Assembly (NCBI GenBank): GCA_001600175.1
Contig: BCJC01000001.1
Span: 2,403,652-2,467,651 of the forward strand
Reading direction: 5' to 3'
DNA from: Erythrobasidium yunnanense
Lineage: Eukaryota; Basidiomycota; Cystobasidiomycetes; Erythrobasidiales; Erythrobasidiaceae
DNA: 64,000 bases
A model generated the notes under the pieces. That model saw nothing but the letters and a program-made list of their open reading frames with translations. It was not told the origin of the DNA and did no database searches. The position numbers and the translations under genes were made by a program. Numbering within the stretch: the first letter of the stretch is position 1; the number at the start of each line of letters is the position of its first letter. Of the stretch, positions 1 to 10,130 are shown in pieces.

Positions 1-118
1 TCCTTCTGAAGATGCTTGGGTTTGGTTCTTCTTCCAAATCTATGTGCTGTAGTGCTGCCTTCTGGCTGCGACTGCTTTGTGACTGCGATGTCACGCCGGG
101 GCGTGTGCCATCATCGAG
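1..118 (-). CDS. Possible partial gene running off the left edge
   Basis: On the minus strand one frame stays open for about 39 codons up to the window edge, reading a hydrophilic, Gln/Ser-rich stretch (LDDGTRPGVTSQSQSS, then HIDLEEEPNPSIFRR). Just upstream on that strand lies a possible splice acceptor (tcatcag). No start codon or domain can be seen, and 39 open codons is weak evidence. It may be an internal exon of a gene whose body lies to the left, or chance. I do not recognise it. Confidence 0.2.
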
Positions 119-540
119 CCTGATGACAGGCGAAAGGCCTAGCGGAACGAGCGCAACGAGCCAGTGCTTCGCAGAATATCCAGAACTCCGGCTTCCATGA
201 TGAGTATGGCTTTGGCGATGCTGTTTCCAGCTGTTTCGTTGCTGTTTCGCGATACTCGAGACGAGTCGCCGTGAAGCAGCCCGGTTTAGGCCAGACGCCG
301 TAATGACTGTGTTCGCATGGTGTGTATGCTGCAGGAAGATGCCAGGCTGGCAGAAACGTCGCAAGGCCATTCAAAGCAAGAGTGCGGAATCAAGGGTGCC
401 GTCATGGCTCTTTCACGCAGAAGTAACACAATCGTTGGCATTGAGCTGGCGATAGCAGCTTAGACACAAGGACACTTCACAACAAGGTAGTGGTGCTTCT
501 AATGCGTCGTAGCGTCGGAACCTTCAAGCCTTCAGATCTT

Positions 541-750
541 GAATTACTCAGGAATACCCGCTGAACTTACAGTAAGCAGCCGATTAGAATAACGGAGGAC
601 AAGAAAGTAACCAGGGGTCCCCAGTGCGGTGACGGCGTGGTGAAGTGGGAAAAGCTCAACTTTGAAATCTGGCTACTTTACAATTCGAGTTGTAGTCTCT
701 AGGTTCCGCGTTAACGCACTAGGCCCTGTATGAAGCTGTGGAACATCAGT
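541..750 (+). pseudogene. Degraded fragment of the 5' end of 28S (LSU) rRNA
   Basis: The sequence ggaatacccgctgaactt (551-568) is the conserved start of eukaryotic LSU rRNA. It is followed in the right order by further LSU-like blocks: cggaggacaagaaagtaac (near 593), gtgaagtgggaaaagctcaa and tttgaaatctggc (641-673), cgagttgtagtctctag (near 685), and ggccctgtatgaagctgtgg (near 722). These match the first 200 or so bases of 28S (D1 region), but with many substitutions and small insertions in positions that are nearly invariant in working rRNA, such as the segment that normally reads aagcatatcaataagcgg. No 5.8S/ITS is recognisable upstream and no further 28S downstream of about 750. I read it as an old inserted or decayed rDNA fragment, not a working gene. 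Confidence 0.7.
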
Positions 751-1012
751 ATCAGTTTGGTCATACCAATCGGACCGTCGGATGACGCGGTCAAGCAGTC
801 GCGTCCGGCAGCAGGAGCTGCTGTGGGGAGCAGTCAGCGCGTAATCAGTTCGAGGAACGACATTGCACGGTCATCAGTGTCGTGTTTGCTACATACGAAA
901 CTGCAGAAGTACTGATGCGTAAGCGGGCGGAAATGGGGAAGCGGCCTCTACATGAATCTGCGACGCGTTGAAATGACATCAATAGAGCGTGTAGCTATTG
1001 ACAAGTGTGTAC

Positions 1013-1950
1013 CTACTTGGAAGCCATAGAGAGCAGGTTGCCCATGCCTCCTCCAGCAGCTCCACCGCCGGTGCCCATCATGCCAGACATCTGAGACTTG
1101 AGTACGAACTTCATCACCATCTGGGCAGCGCTGTTAACGACATCTTGCTTTCCGCCGTTCGCAGCTCCGCCAGACTGGTCGAAGAGCTTGCTAGCCTCGC
1201 TCATGGCGAGACCGATCTGCACCGCGTCTGTCAATGCATGATCCACAGCGTACGGAAATATTCCTTACGAGCTTGGTCGATCCGCCACCCTGGGCTGCAG
1301 CAGGCTGTTGTTCTCCTCCTGCGCCTGTAAACTTTTTGAGGGCCTGTAGCGCTGCAGCGGCACCCATCGATTTAGCATCCATCTGGTTGCCATTTCCTTG
1401 CCTATTGCCATACGGTCAGCACGCTTGACAAGCCTTCAACACAAAGAGCCGTACGAGTATGCTTGCTGGTGAGCATTCACAACGCGGTCTTCGTCGACAT
1501 CGCCATCGACGTTCGCGTTACCGGACTGGAGGAAGTTCATAGCTTGACCAAACAGACCACGATCTCCAGAGCTACCGGAATCATTGTCTGCGGTCGCGAC
1601 TACATCTTCTTTGTCATCGTCGTTGTTCAGGAATTGACCGAGCAGGCCCTGCAGGCCTCCACTATTGTTCTGGCCTGCGGGTTGGTTGAATCGGGCTGGC
1701 GCGCGTACATGAGCGTACTATACTGTTATTGATCAAGCGGCATTGCCCCACATCCTCCAGTGACTCCGAAGTCAGAGCCTTCTTGGTTGTTGCCGGGGTT
1801 TTGCTCTGGAGCACAAGCTGTCAGTCACGAGCGCCCAACCCGGGGCAATGCGTGAGCTCACGTCCAGAGTGTTGCGACTGCGAGTACGCATTTGCAGCTT
1901 GCTTGATAAAGTCCTGAGCACCTTGGAGCGTTAGCTTTGGGATTCTCCAT
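1013..1950 (-). CDS. DUF7721-type fungal protein (beta-flanking-like)
   Basis: Several short minus-strand exons join into a Gly/Ala/Gln-rich protein of the fungal DUF7721 type. In order they read GAQDFIKQAANAYSQSQ, then a linker (GLQGLLGQFLNNDDD), FGQAMNFLQSGN, VDEDRVVNAHQQAYS, QMDAKSMGAAAALQALKKF, DAVQIGLAMSEASKLFDQ and finally GKQDVVNSAAQMVMKFVLKS with a Gly/Met-rich tail ending SMASK. The alternating amphipathic helices and the SMGAAAALQALKKF and EASKLFDQ blocks are typical of the family, whose biochemical role is not known. Introns of about 40-100 nt have GT-AG ends. The start is not resolved: the first exon near 1,920 lacks an in-frame ATG, so a tiny upstream exon probably exists. Confidence 0.6.
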
Positions 1951-2301
1951 TGAACAGATAGATTGAGGCGTTAGCTAGGCTGACCATTGTTGCTGATGTC
2001 TGAGTTTGGTTTGCTTGCTGAAATCGAGAGTTGGAGCAGAGCGAAGCAAGGACGCCGTAAAACTCGGAACACGCGCGTCAACTTGGGTGACGTAGTCAGG
2101 CACGCTGTGTACCTGAAGGACCTGATTTGCAGAAGACTCTGTGTCCGGAAGAACACGCAACTACATACTGCACTGTATCACCGTCCACGATATCATGCGG
2201 AAAGGCCTGGCTAGCGAGGTACAACAATATTGAGAATCTCAGGTAAAACCTCGAGCTCTTCGCAAACTCCGAGACATTCCACTTGTGCAAACAGAAGCCG
2301 A

Positions 2302-4048
2302 CTATGCAAGGGCCCCCATCGGGTCCCAACAAGGTAGCTCTACAGGATTACCGGCTTCAAAGACCTTGACGAGTTCAGCTGGAGCCAGCTTGCGAGGTAC
2401 CACGATTTGGTATGCGAACTCCCTGAACCACTCTGCCGTGCATACGAAGTAACCTTTCGTACCCGCGGTGTCTGACCAGGAGTTCTCGATCCTGTAGCGT
2501 ACGGGTCTGCCTTTATCGTCAAGATGAGCAGCGGTGATCACCATTGCATGAGTCATGCTCGATTCGCCAGTCTGTAGGCGCTGGGCCTTGCTCATACCGA
2601 GCCTGGTACCGAAGGTGTTCTCGTAATCGTATAGATCGCAGTCCATGACTCCTAGAGCGCTGTTTGAACGTTTCCCAACATCGCAGCCAAACCTGAAACC
2701 AGCACGGTTAGCAACGTGGAGATAAGCCATGTTACCCAGCTCACCAGACAGGCAAGTCCGCCTCTAGCAGTTTCACAATCATATCTTCCATCACCTCCGT
2801 TTCTGTGTTGACATACAATACGGGTCTTGCTCCCCACACATTGCCCAATCGCTGCACAGTATATAGCTTGCTAGTAGGGTTGCGAGGATCATTGATGAGT
2901 GAAATACCATCTTCTGCCTTGAATGTAGGCGCCAAGCTATGGTATAACTCGAGAGGAGTCATCTGGAGCTTCTGATATTTGCCGGTCTTGTCATAGAACT
3001 CGTAGGAGAACGTTTCGCTAGCCTTGGGAGGGACGCCGACACACATCGCGAGGATAGTGTACACCTCCGCCATCTGTTCAGTCTTTCGAGATCGGCAAGC
3101 TTGGATGGCGGCCTGGAGTCTTTCTTGGTGGGAAGCGGAAAGGGAAGCACCAGTCTTGAAGTAGATCTCGCGAAGCTCAAGTGCGAACTCGCGTAGTTTG
3201 GAGGTAAGCAGGCTGTCGACCTTGCCGGTGTTGCTGCTATTGTAGCTCTCCGGATAGAGAGACTGAGGCACCAAACCATACTTTTGAACAAGGTTGACAG
3301 CCATATCGAATTGTCCTCCATCGTTCATCGGTGCAGTGTTCAGGTACTGCACGGTTCTCGAATCGAGAGGCTCCTCCACGAGCTCAATCATGTTCTCGAG
3401 GTAGAAATTGGCCTGAGACACGTCAAAGGTATCAGTGCGAGCGATACTGCGTAGATGAAGCTTGAAACACCTTCTCCAGGTGGTCCCAGAAGAAAAGGTA
3501 GCTCTGACTAAATTGGTACTCCGACACATTGTATTTCTTCGCGAAAGCCAGCCTTGCTACATTCGTAGTCGCGAAGAGCCAGCAGCGTCCGCTACTTTGC
3601 TGATTTGTGACCGGTCCCAACTCCGATGAGAGCTTGACATCGAAGATTTGGGTGTCCGCGATCTGCGCGCTCCTGCTTGTGAGATTGGCGAGGATGTCTT
3701 CCTTACTAGCAGCATGGAATAGTGTATATAGTCAGTATCGATATCACTGTCTAATGCGACTTTCCGGCAGCCGGCCTCTTGTACCGGCCTTGTTTGGCAG
3801 GACAGGCCAATTATTCACCTGAGTAGGGTACCAATGGCCTTGCGAGCTGGGACAGAGTCATAGTGCCTCGACCATTGCTCGACGTCGTCCACGGTGAGCT
3901 CAGCAGTGGCCTTGGTGTTCAGAGTAAGACGCGATAGCGAGCCCGATAAGCTCGAGCCGGACAGAGCATCGTACTGTTTCTCAGACAAGGTAGGCTGGGT
4001 GGATCGCTTCGCAGTAGTAGCAGTGGTCGTAGACTGAGCAGCTCCCAT
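2302..4048 (-). CDS. Bleomycin hydrolase-type cysteine aminopeptidase, copy 1
   Basis: Papain-fold peptidase of family C1B (bleomycin hydrolase / yeast Gal6-Lap3), a homohexameric cytosolic aminopeptidase that also hydrolyses homocysteine thiolactone and bleomycin. All three catalytic residues are visible: Cys in NQQSSGRCWLFA, His in SSMTHAMVITAAH and Asn in YRIENSWSD. The C terminus ends in the family signature WDPMGALA; in yeast this arm lies in the active-site cleft. About five exons join with 50-60-nt introns, for example one inside PVW/FGCDVG. The start at 4,048 gives MGAAQST, which fits an N-myristoylation signal (Gly2, Ser6), followed by a Ser/Thr-rich leader of about 50 residues absent from most homologues. 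A tandem paralogue lies immediately upstream. Confidence 0.9.
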
Positions 4049-4320
4049 CGTTATAGACTGAGTGTGGTGGTAAGTGAAGGCAAGGTGCATCTCACGTGCA
4101 AGGTACAAGGCTTATCAAGGGCATGCGGCTTTGGCAGTAGTTGAGCGGAAAGCCGCCTGAAGAGTGCTCTACAGGAAGGCAACCTCCTAGATCGGTCTAG
4201 AGCTTGTGCGATCTGATCCCACCACCCACAGGCCACTTTTCGGAATATCAGTACGCGAGACGAACCAGCCCAGAGGAAAGTGGACTCACGAAAGGCGGAA
4301 CTTTGATAGGTTCAGCGTTA

Positions 4321-6083
4321 TCAAAGACATCCACGATTTTCAGCCGGCAGGAGGTCTCTTGAAATGACCACTTCATAAGTATGGGCCTTAAACCAATCAC
4401 TGGACATGATGAAGTAGCCTTTTTTCCCACTATGAGCCGACCAGGAATTTTCGACCTAGATTTCAAGCCTTTAGCATCCGATCGAGGGCTGGAGCGAATG
4501 GATCTCACGCGATATCTGACGGCTTTGCCCTCATCATCCAGATGCACTCCAACGATGGCTACGACTACGTCAGTACATGTAGCCTGAATCATTCAAGTAC
4601 TCACCCATAGCATGAGTAGGCCAAGCATCGCGGGTAAGCAGCCTCTGCTGTTTGGACATGTTTAGTCCGGTACCCAGAGCCGCCATAAAATCGTAGAGTT
4701 TGGTGTCCATAACTCCACTAGCACTGTCACTGAAGGTCTCGACTTGGCATGCGAACCAGACAGGTCGATCTGCCTTTATCATTGACACAACGAGCGATTC
4801 CATGCGGTCGATATCGACATTGACAAAGCGTGTAGGCTTGTATCCCATGATGTTGAAGAGACTATTCTCGTTCACGACAGCGCGATCGACCGGTAGATTC
4901 GGATCCCCAGAGAGCATGATCCAATCCTCGACAACAAATTCTGGGGTGAGGCTTTCGTAGATCTCGACGGCCGTCTTCTCAAACGATTGAAATTTCTTGT
5001 CCTTGTCGTAATACTCGAACTTGAGTTTCTGACCTAGAGCAGGCGGCTTGCCGAGTATTAGGCAAAGGATTGACCAGATTTCGTACAGCTGGTGTCTCTT
5101 GCGTTCACGACAAGCATGCACGGCTGCCTTACGCCATGCCTCATTCGAACCATACTGGCTTCGGAGGTTGCTGTCCCGAGCATTGTTGTAGATGGCCCGA
5201 AGCTCCAAGGAGAATTCTCGAAGCTTTTACAGACTCGTCAGTTCAAGAAAGACATTTGCAGGATGAGACTGCGTACCTTTGAGCCCAGTATTACACCCAG
5301 GCTGTGCGAGTTCCTTGTACTGTAGCTTTCGGGGTGCAGAGCCTGTGGGACCAGACCGTACTTGGCAACAATGCTTGCCGATTCGTGCCAAGTACCACCA
5401 TCTAGCACAATATTATATGTGATCAGTTGCAGCCGGACGAAGCTAGGGGAATGACAAACCTGAGGTGACCCAGTCATTGAAGCACTCGACAGCTTTCGCA
5501 TCCAAAGGCTCTTCGGCAAGCTTGATCATAGACTCTAGATATGTGTTTGCCTTCTCCATTCTTGACCAGAAGAAGAAGTTCGCAGCTGAGAACTGGAACG
5601 AATCGACGATATTGTACTTCTTTGCGAACGCTATTCGGGCCATATTGAGCGTTGCGAAGAGCCAGCAACGTCCACTGGAGGCCTGGTTGGATATCGGAGT
5701 AACGTCCTGGCTTATCTTCGTGTTGAAGATGTCGGCATGAGCGATCTTTGAATTGGTGTCCAGCAGTCCGTCAAAGAGATCGGTTTTACTGAAGTATGCC
5801 AGGAGGTTAGACAGTGCTACCAGAGCCATGAGTGCTATACGTACCTGAGCAATGTACCGATCACTCGCTTTGAAGGGTCCCTATATAGCTGGGACTGCCA
5901 TTCTGCCACATCTGCCTCTGTGACTGCTTCTCCAGGAATCTGTACTTCGTTCTTGAGAGTCTGAACTTGTTTGTCCGGCTGCTTTGTCAGCGTCGCAGCT
6001 AAGTCCTTGACTGCCTCCGGTATAGGCAGGACGACCAGGCTGTCGCTCTTCTGCTCAGGCTCGACTTTGTTTCGGCTAGACAT
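4321..6083 (-). CDS. Bleomycin hydrolase-type peptidase, copy 2 (3' end damaged)
   Basis: Second C1B peptidase in head-to-tail tandem with copy 1. The leader (MSSRNKVEPEQKSDS) differs from copy 1. The active-site Cys is in NQASSGRCWLFA, His in WPTHAMV (across a 41-nt intron) and Asn in VENSWSAHSG. Exons carry the usual family blocks (GLVPQALHPESY, FEYYDKDKKF, MEDxxV-like MESLVVSMIKADRPVWF). After RDLLPAE the frame stops at 4,321. A neighbouring frame still encodes family-like sequence (KIVDVFDNAEPIKVPPF) for about 60 bases, and after another possible intron reads WPVGGGIRSHKL to 4,197 instead of WDPMGxLA. So either a one-step frameshift has removed the last 25 or so residues, or there is a sequence error. 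Loss of the C-terminal arm would be expected to alter cleavage specificity. Confidence 0.8.
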
Positions 6084-6293
6084 ACTGTTGAGTTGGGAAG
6101 AGGAAAGCAGCAGGCGAGAAGGGATGAGTTAGAAGGAAGGGACGCCAAATGCAGGACCGAAGTACGGTATGCGAGCCGGAAGTGAGCCGGCTGTATTTGG
6201 AGGTCCCCTTATGTAGCAGGCACAGCGGTATCATCAGCAGCTTGTGCAGATTGGACAGATCTCTGGCTCTATGTACTGCTGGTGAAGTTTATG

Positions 6294-7214
6294 CTACAGT
6301 TCTATTCGGGCTGCATCAAGCTGTGCGTCCTGTTTCGCTGCCGTAGGGACAGTTTTGCCGCGACCATTGACAAGGGCTAGATACTGTGGACGATTCGAAA
6401 GTATTGGTAGCTTCCCGGATCCGTGACAGCAAGAACTTACCGAAGTCCAGCCTAGACCTAGTAAATTCATAAATGGAGGCCGAGCGTACAAGGGGAGCAG
6501 AGCCATGTTGATGACTTGCGCTGGTGCAAAGACCATGTACTGCTTTTGCAGAATGGAAGGAAAATTCTGCAGGCCTTTGTTAAGCTGAAATGCTCCGGGC
6601 CGAAGGAAGATATGAGCTCTTACCGTCTGCCACCGTTGCTTAATGTCTGCGGCGGTACGACCTTCCATTATGCCCATAGAAGTGAAGAAGAGCAAACTGG
6701 AAAAGGGCATGAAGGTGATCATATCGACGCCCGTTCTTGCGAAGGCCGCTTAGATAGAATGTTAGCTAGACCAAAGGAGATCGGCTATCGCTTACTCCTC
6801 CAGACAGTATTCAGGTTGATCCGCTGCAATGCTGCGAACATCCTATTTGCGGCTGGCGCAAAGATCGCGAAGGAATAGAAGCACTGGCGAGATGTACGGG
6901 CCCACTGTGAGGAGAAGCGTGCACGAAAGTGGAGAGGGAAGAGAGAGAAAGACAGATGGTGGAAGAGTGGCATAAGAGGACTCAGAACCTGCGAGCCTGC
7001 AGATGTGAGAGCGCGACTAACATCTTGTGCGGGCTTTCTTTCGACAATGTTCTGAGCAATGCTATCTGCAGTGAAGCCGATTACACCACCAGTGACCATT
7101 TGAGTAGGGAGGGTGTAGCTAGGGTTCCCAAGGTTCAGCCAGATGAAGCTTCTTCTATCTTTGGCGGACGCACTCTCTGAGCAGCCTCAAGTAGAAATGC
7201 CATGCTGCAGCCAT
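6294..7214 (-). CDS. SYM1: Sym1 / Mpv17-family inner mitochondrial membrane protein
   Basis: Mpv17/PMP22-family protein with four predicted membrane helices. In yeast, Sym1 sits in the mitochondrial inner membrane and is needed for growth on ethanol at high temperature. Visible blocks are FYLRLLRD-YTLPTQMVTGGVIGFTADSIAQ, ERKPAQDVSRA, FYSFAIFAPAANRMF, VDMITFMPFSSLLFFTSMG..EGRT, QNFPSILQKQYMVFAPAQVINMALLPLYARPPFMNLLGLGWTSYLAL (in parts) and a tail ending AARIEL. The start at 7,214 (MAAAWHF) needs a 55-nt intron at 7,119-7,173 (gtgcgt, branch site gctgaac, acceptor ccctag) to join LLRD to YTLPTQ. Without it the 5' end looks frameshifted. Another intron joins GLGWTS to YLALVN. Confidence 0.87.
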
Positions 7215-7390
7215 GTTAAAGAGCGTGTAGAGTGATACTGCTTGAAATAAGGGAAGGCAAGCGCTTCAAGATAGTCAGTCCATAAGTTTATTTCGGTTAG
7301 TCTTGAAGAAAGAGCATCTCAATCGGTCACCAACACCCTCTTTGAGCTTTTCCTCTTGAAGCCTTCCATATCTGTTGATATACAGCTACT
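7215..7390. promoter_or_regulatory. Short divergent promoter region SYM1 / CGI121
   Basis: Only 176 bp separate the start codons of SYM1 (minus) and CGI121 (plus), so both promoters must lie here. I see no clear TATA box or repeated motif. Confidence 0.5.
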
Positions 7391-8075
7391 ATGGAATCAT
7401 ATGTGCTATCGGACGCCTTTCCTGCCGAGCTGAGGCAGATAACGCTGGCACTTTATGCCGATTTGAAGGATCCCGCTACATTGCTACAACGCTTGATCAA
7501 GGCATCTACAATGGAAGGTCCAGCTGGCGTGGACGAGCGGAGACGCCTGGACTATGCCTTTCTGGACGGCAAGATGATAGCGTCAAGGGATCACGTCCTG
7601 ACAGCAGCTCAGCAAGCAATCCTTACAGCAAGCCAAGGCGAGCTGCGAACGCAAACCATACATAGCGAACTTATCGATCATCTCAATCCAACCAGTAACG
7701 TATGTAATCTCATGGCGACCGAAGATGGCAGTTCTGACTTGAGCAAGTAGATCGGGGAAGGACTGCGGCGCTTTGGGATCTCATCGACGTCTGCTTCCGT
7801 TCTACTCGTAAAGATAGGCCCTCCTCTTGATTTGGCCGGCAAGAAAGCTTTAGAAGCAGAAATGCAGTCCGTAACAGCTGGCGAGCTGCATTCGCTGGAT
7901 AGACTTGCCAGTACGGTCGACTCTGCAGCCTTAGCAAAGGTATTCAAATCGCAAATGTCTCATATTTGCCGGACTAACGAAAAGTCTGTAGATATACAGG
8001 ATCAGCAAGCAAGAGATGTCTACAGATCTGCTTGTCACATTGACAGCGATGAACAAGACTGTTGGCGTGTTTTAG
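7391..8075 (+). CDS. CGI121: EKC/KEOPS complex subunit CGI121
   Basis: Cgi121/TPRKB-family protein. In KEOPS it binds tRNA and helps the Kae1/Bud32 core make N6-threonylcarbamoyladenosine (t6A37), with effects on telomeres and transcription. Key blocks are ELIDHLNPTSN-IGEGLRRFGIS, VLLVKIGPPL and the C-terminal IYRISKQEMST..LTAMNKTVGVF. The three exons (7,391-7,699; 7,751-7,939; 7,992-8,075) total 582 nt, exactly 194 codons, giving 193 residues, the usual family size. The second intron removes an in-frame stretch (VFKSQMSHIC) that would otherwise give a longer, non-homologous tail. It converges on ARO2, with 246 bp between the stops. Confidence 0.88.
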
Positions 8076-8321
8076 CTAGATCTGGCGCTGAACGAGCGCA
8101 AAGCACATGAAGGCTGGCCATGCGAGAGGAGGCAAAAGTGAAACCTACGGCACCTCGGATTCCCATGTGGTCCCCCACCACAGCGAGCGCATCCTCAGTA
8201 GGCGTGTAGGCTGGATTCGCTGTTTGCGGACACCAGCAACGCATGTCGGTGTATAAGACAAGATCGTACACGAAGATGCGGCAGTCAGTCTAGAAAGGCA
8301 AAGGGCCAGATACTTCTGGCC

Positions 8322-10047
8322 CTACTGTCCAGCTTTCTGTCTTAACTCAGTCTCTGTCGGCACACTCTCCTTGATCTGTTCTTTGCTGGGCAGAGCCATA
8401 GTAGGAGGAAGATGTGTAAGAGCAGGTAGAAGAGCTGCCGATGCCTCGCGTGATTTTTGTATCAGGAAAGCGCTAGAAAACCATTAATGCATCAGCCTTG
8501 CATCTAAGATAGCCGCTAGTACATTGGACTTACTCCATAATCACTAGAGCTGCCATAGCTTCCACAATGGGCACCGCTCTTGCGACGACACATGGATCGT
8601 GACGGCCTCGTGCTGCTAGAACACCTGCTTCGCCATCATATTTTGCAGTATTCTGCGCTTGCGAGATGGTCGCAGGCGATTTGAAGGCGACCCTGGGAGG
8701 CACGCATATATTAGTCTCGATCCCTCTCTATTGCGTGCCATAGTGTTGCTCACTTGAAGTAGACGTTCTCTCCGTTTGAGATACCACCTTGAATACCGCC
8801 TGACCGGTTTGTGATCGTTCCCAAGGAGCCATCCGCCTTCCGCACGAATGCATCATTATGCGCACTTCCAGCGACTTCTGAGCCCTTGAAGCCAGAGCCG
8901 ACCTCGAAGCCTTTCGTAGCCGGGATACTAAGCATAGCGTGTCCCAGTTTCGCCTCGAGCTTGTCGAAACAAGGCTCTCCTAGTCCAGCGGGCATGTTGC
9001 GGATCACACATGTGACTGTGCCTCCAATAGAGTCTTGTGCATCTTTTGCACGCATCACGCGCTTCACCATTCGATCCGTTGTCGCTTCATCGGGACATCG
9101 CATCGCTGACTTGTCCACCTGCTCTCGCGTGACAGTGTTGAGGAGATTCAGGTACTCCTCAGACATAAGCTCTTCGCTTGTATCGTCTTCGTCGCCCGTT
9201 GCTGGATTGCCGTTCGGAACGGCATGCTGCGAGCTGGAAGCCGCTGGCGTGCTGGGTATGTGGATCTTGCCAACAGATGACACGAAGCTGACAATCTCGA
9301 CTCCAAGTGCGTCATTGAGGTATTTCTCTGCTATCGCGCCAGCTGCGACTCGTCCTGAAATTAAATACCTGGTGTAAGTGTATATCCCGATTCAAGCAAT
9401 GTGTCCGGCCCTACCGATCGTCTCTCGTGCACTACTACGACCTCCTCCACTGCTAGCTTTCACGCCATACTTCAGCAGATATGTCCAGTCTGCATGACTT
9501 GGCCTGGGGAAAAGATCGGTCTCGGTGTAGTCGTGCGGCCTCTGGTCCTTGTTCTGCACGCGCAGACCTATCGGTGTGCCAAGCGTAACGCCAAACTCTG
9601 TTCCAGATTGAATGCTGACTGCGTCTGCTTCGTCTCGCTAAGGAGAAGTAACAAGTCAGAGGATGATCGGACTCGCTAAGCCAGGATTGTGGGCAGCATA
9701 CGGGCGTTGTGAGATTGCTTTGACCAGGTCTTCTACGGGATAGCTGCTTCTGTACGTCTTCGTTTGTAAGCCTCAACCCCTATACAGCATTTCGTCAGAA
9801 TCTGGCCAGAATGAGTTTCGCAAGACATAGCAAAGCATACAGGAGGGACTCTGCGAAGGTAGCATCAGCGTATATTCATGCTAAATCGCTGCGAAAGCTG
9901 TACCCTTCGACGATACATCCAACGCTGGCGCAGTGCGACTCGCCGTAAGTCGATACCCTTGAAAGCAATTCAAGACTTTGTTAGACTCTCTTAAGCATCT
10001 GCTTTGAGCCGCCCTAATGACCTGTATAATGTCCCAAAAGTACTCAT
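8322..10047 (-). CDS. ARO2: Chorismate synthase
   Basis: Converts 5-enolpyruvylshikimate-3-phosphate to chorismate, the last common step of aromatic amino acid synthesis, using reduced FMN. Visible blocks are [27 protein letters not shown] at the N terminus, [62 protein letters not shown] (in parts), [27 protein letters not shown] and [31 protein letters not shown]. The start at 10,047 rests on splicing MSTFGTLYR to VSTYGES across a 50-60-nt intron with a tctaac branch site. The tail is [24 protein letters not shown]. It is divergent from PHA2, the next enzyme but one on the way to phenylalanine. Confidence 0.93.
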
Positions 10048-10130
10048 CGTTGTGCGTAAGAAGCTGAAACCCGAGTCTTGAAATTTGGCGAAGTCCTCCG
10101 TTTCATGCGGATTACAACATACTTCAAAAC
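10048..10130. promoter_or_regulatory. 83-bp shared intergenic region ARO2 / PHA2
   Basis: This is the complete gap between the start codons of chorismate synthase (minus) and prephenate dehydratase (plus). Both promoters and 5' UTRs must fit in it or overlap the coding parts. A short regulator site could serve both genes, but I could not identify a Gcn4-type TGACTC box. Co-regulation is an inference from the layout. Confidence 0.55.

Noticed and set aside
111-374. 87-codon minus-strand frame near the left edge
   Set aside because: It has no family features, its composition is not protein-like, and it overlaps sequence that reads better as spacer or intron.
751-1000. Continuation of the rRNA fragment downstream
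   Set aside because: Beyond about 750 I could not match the sequence to 28S with any confidence.
7119-7173. Apparent frameshift at the SYM1 5' end
   Set aside because: A 55-nt intron with good donor, branch and acceptor joins LLRD to YTLPTQ in frame, so no frameshift is needed.
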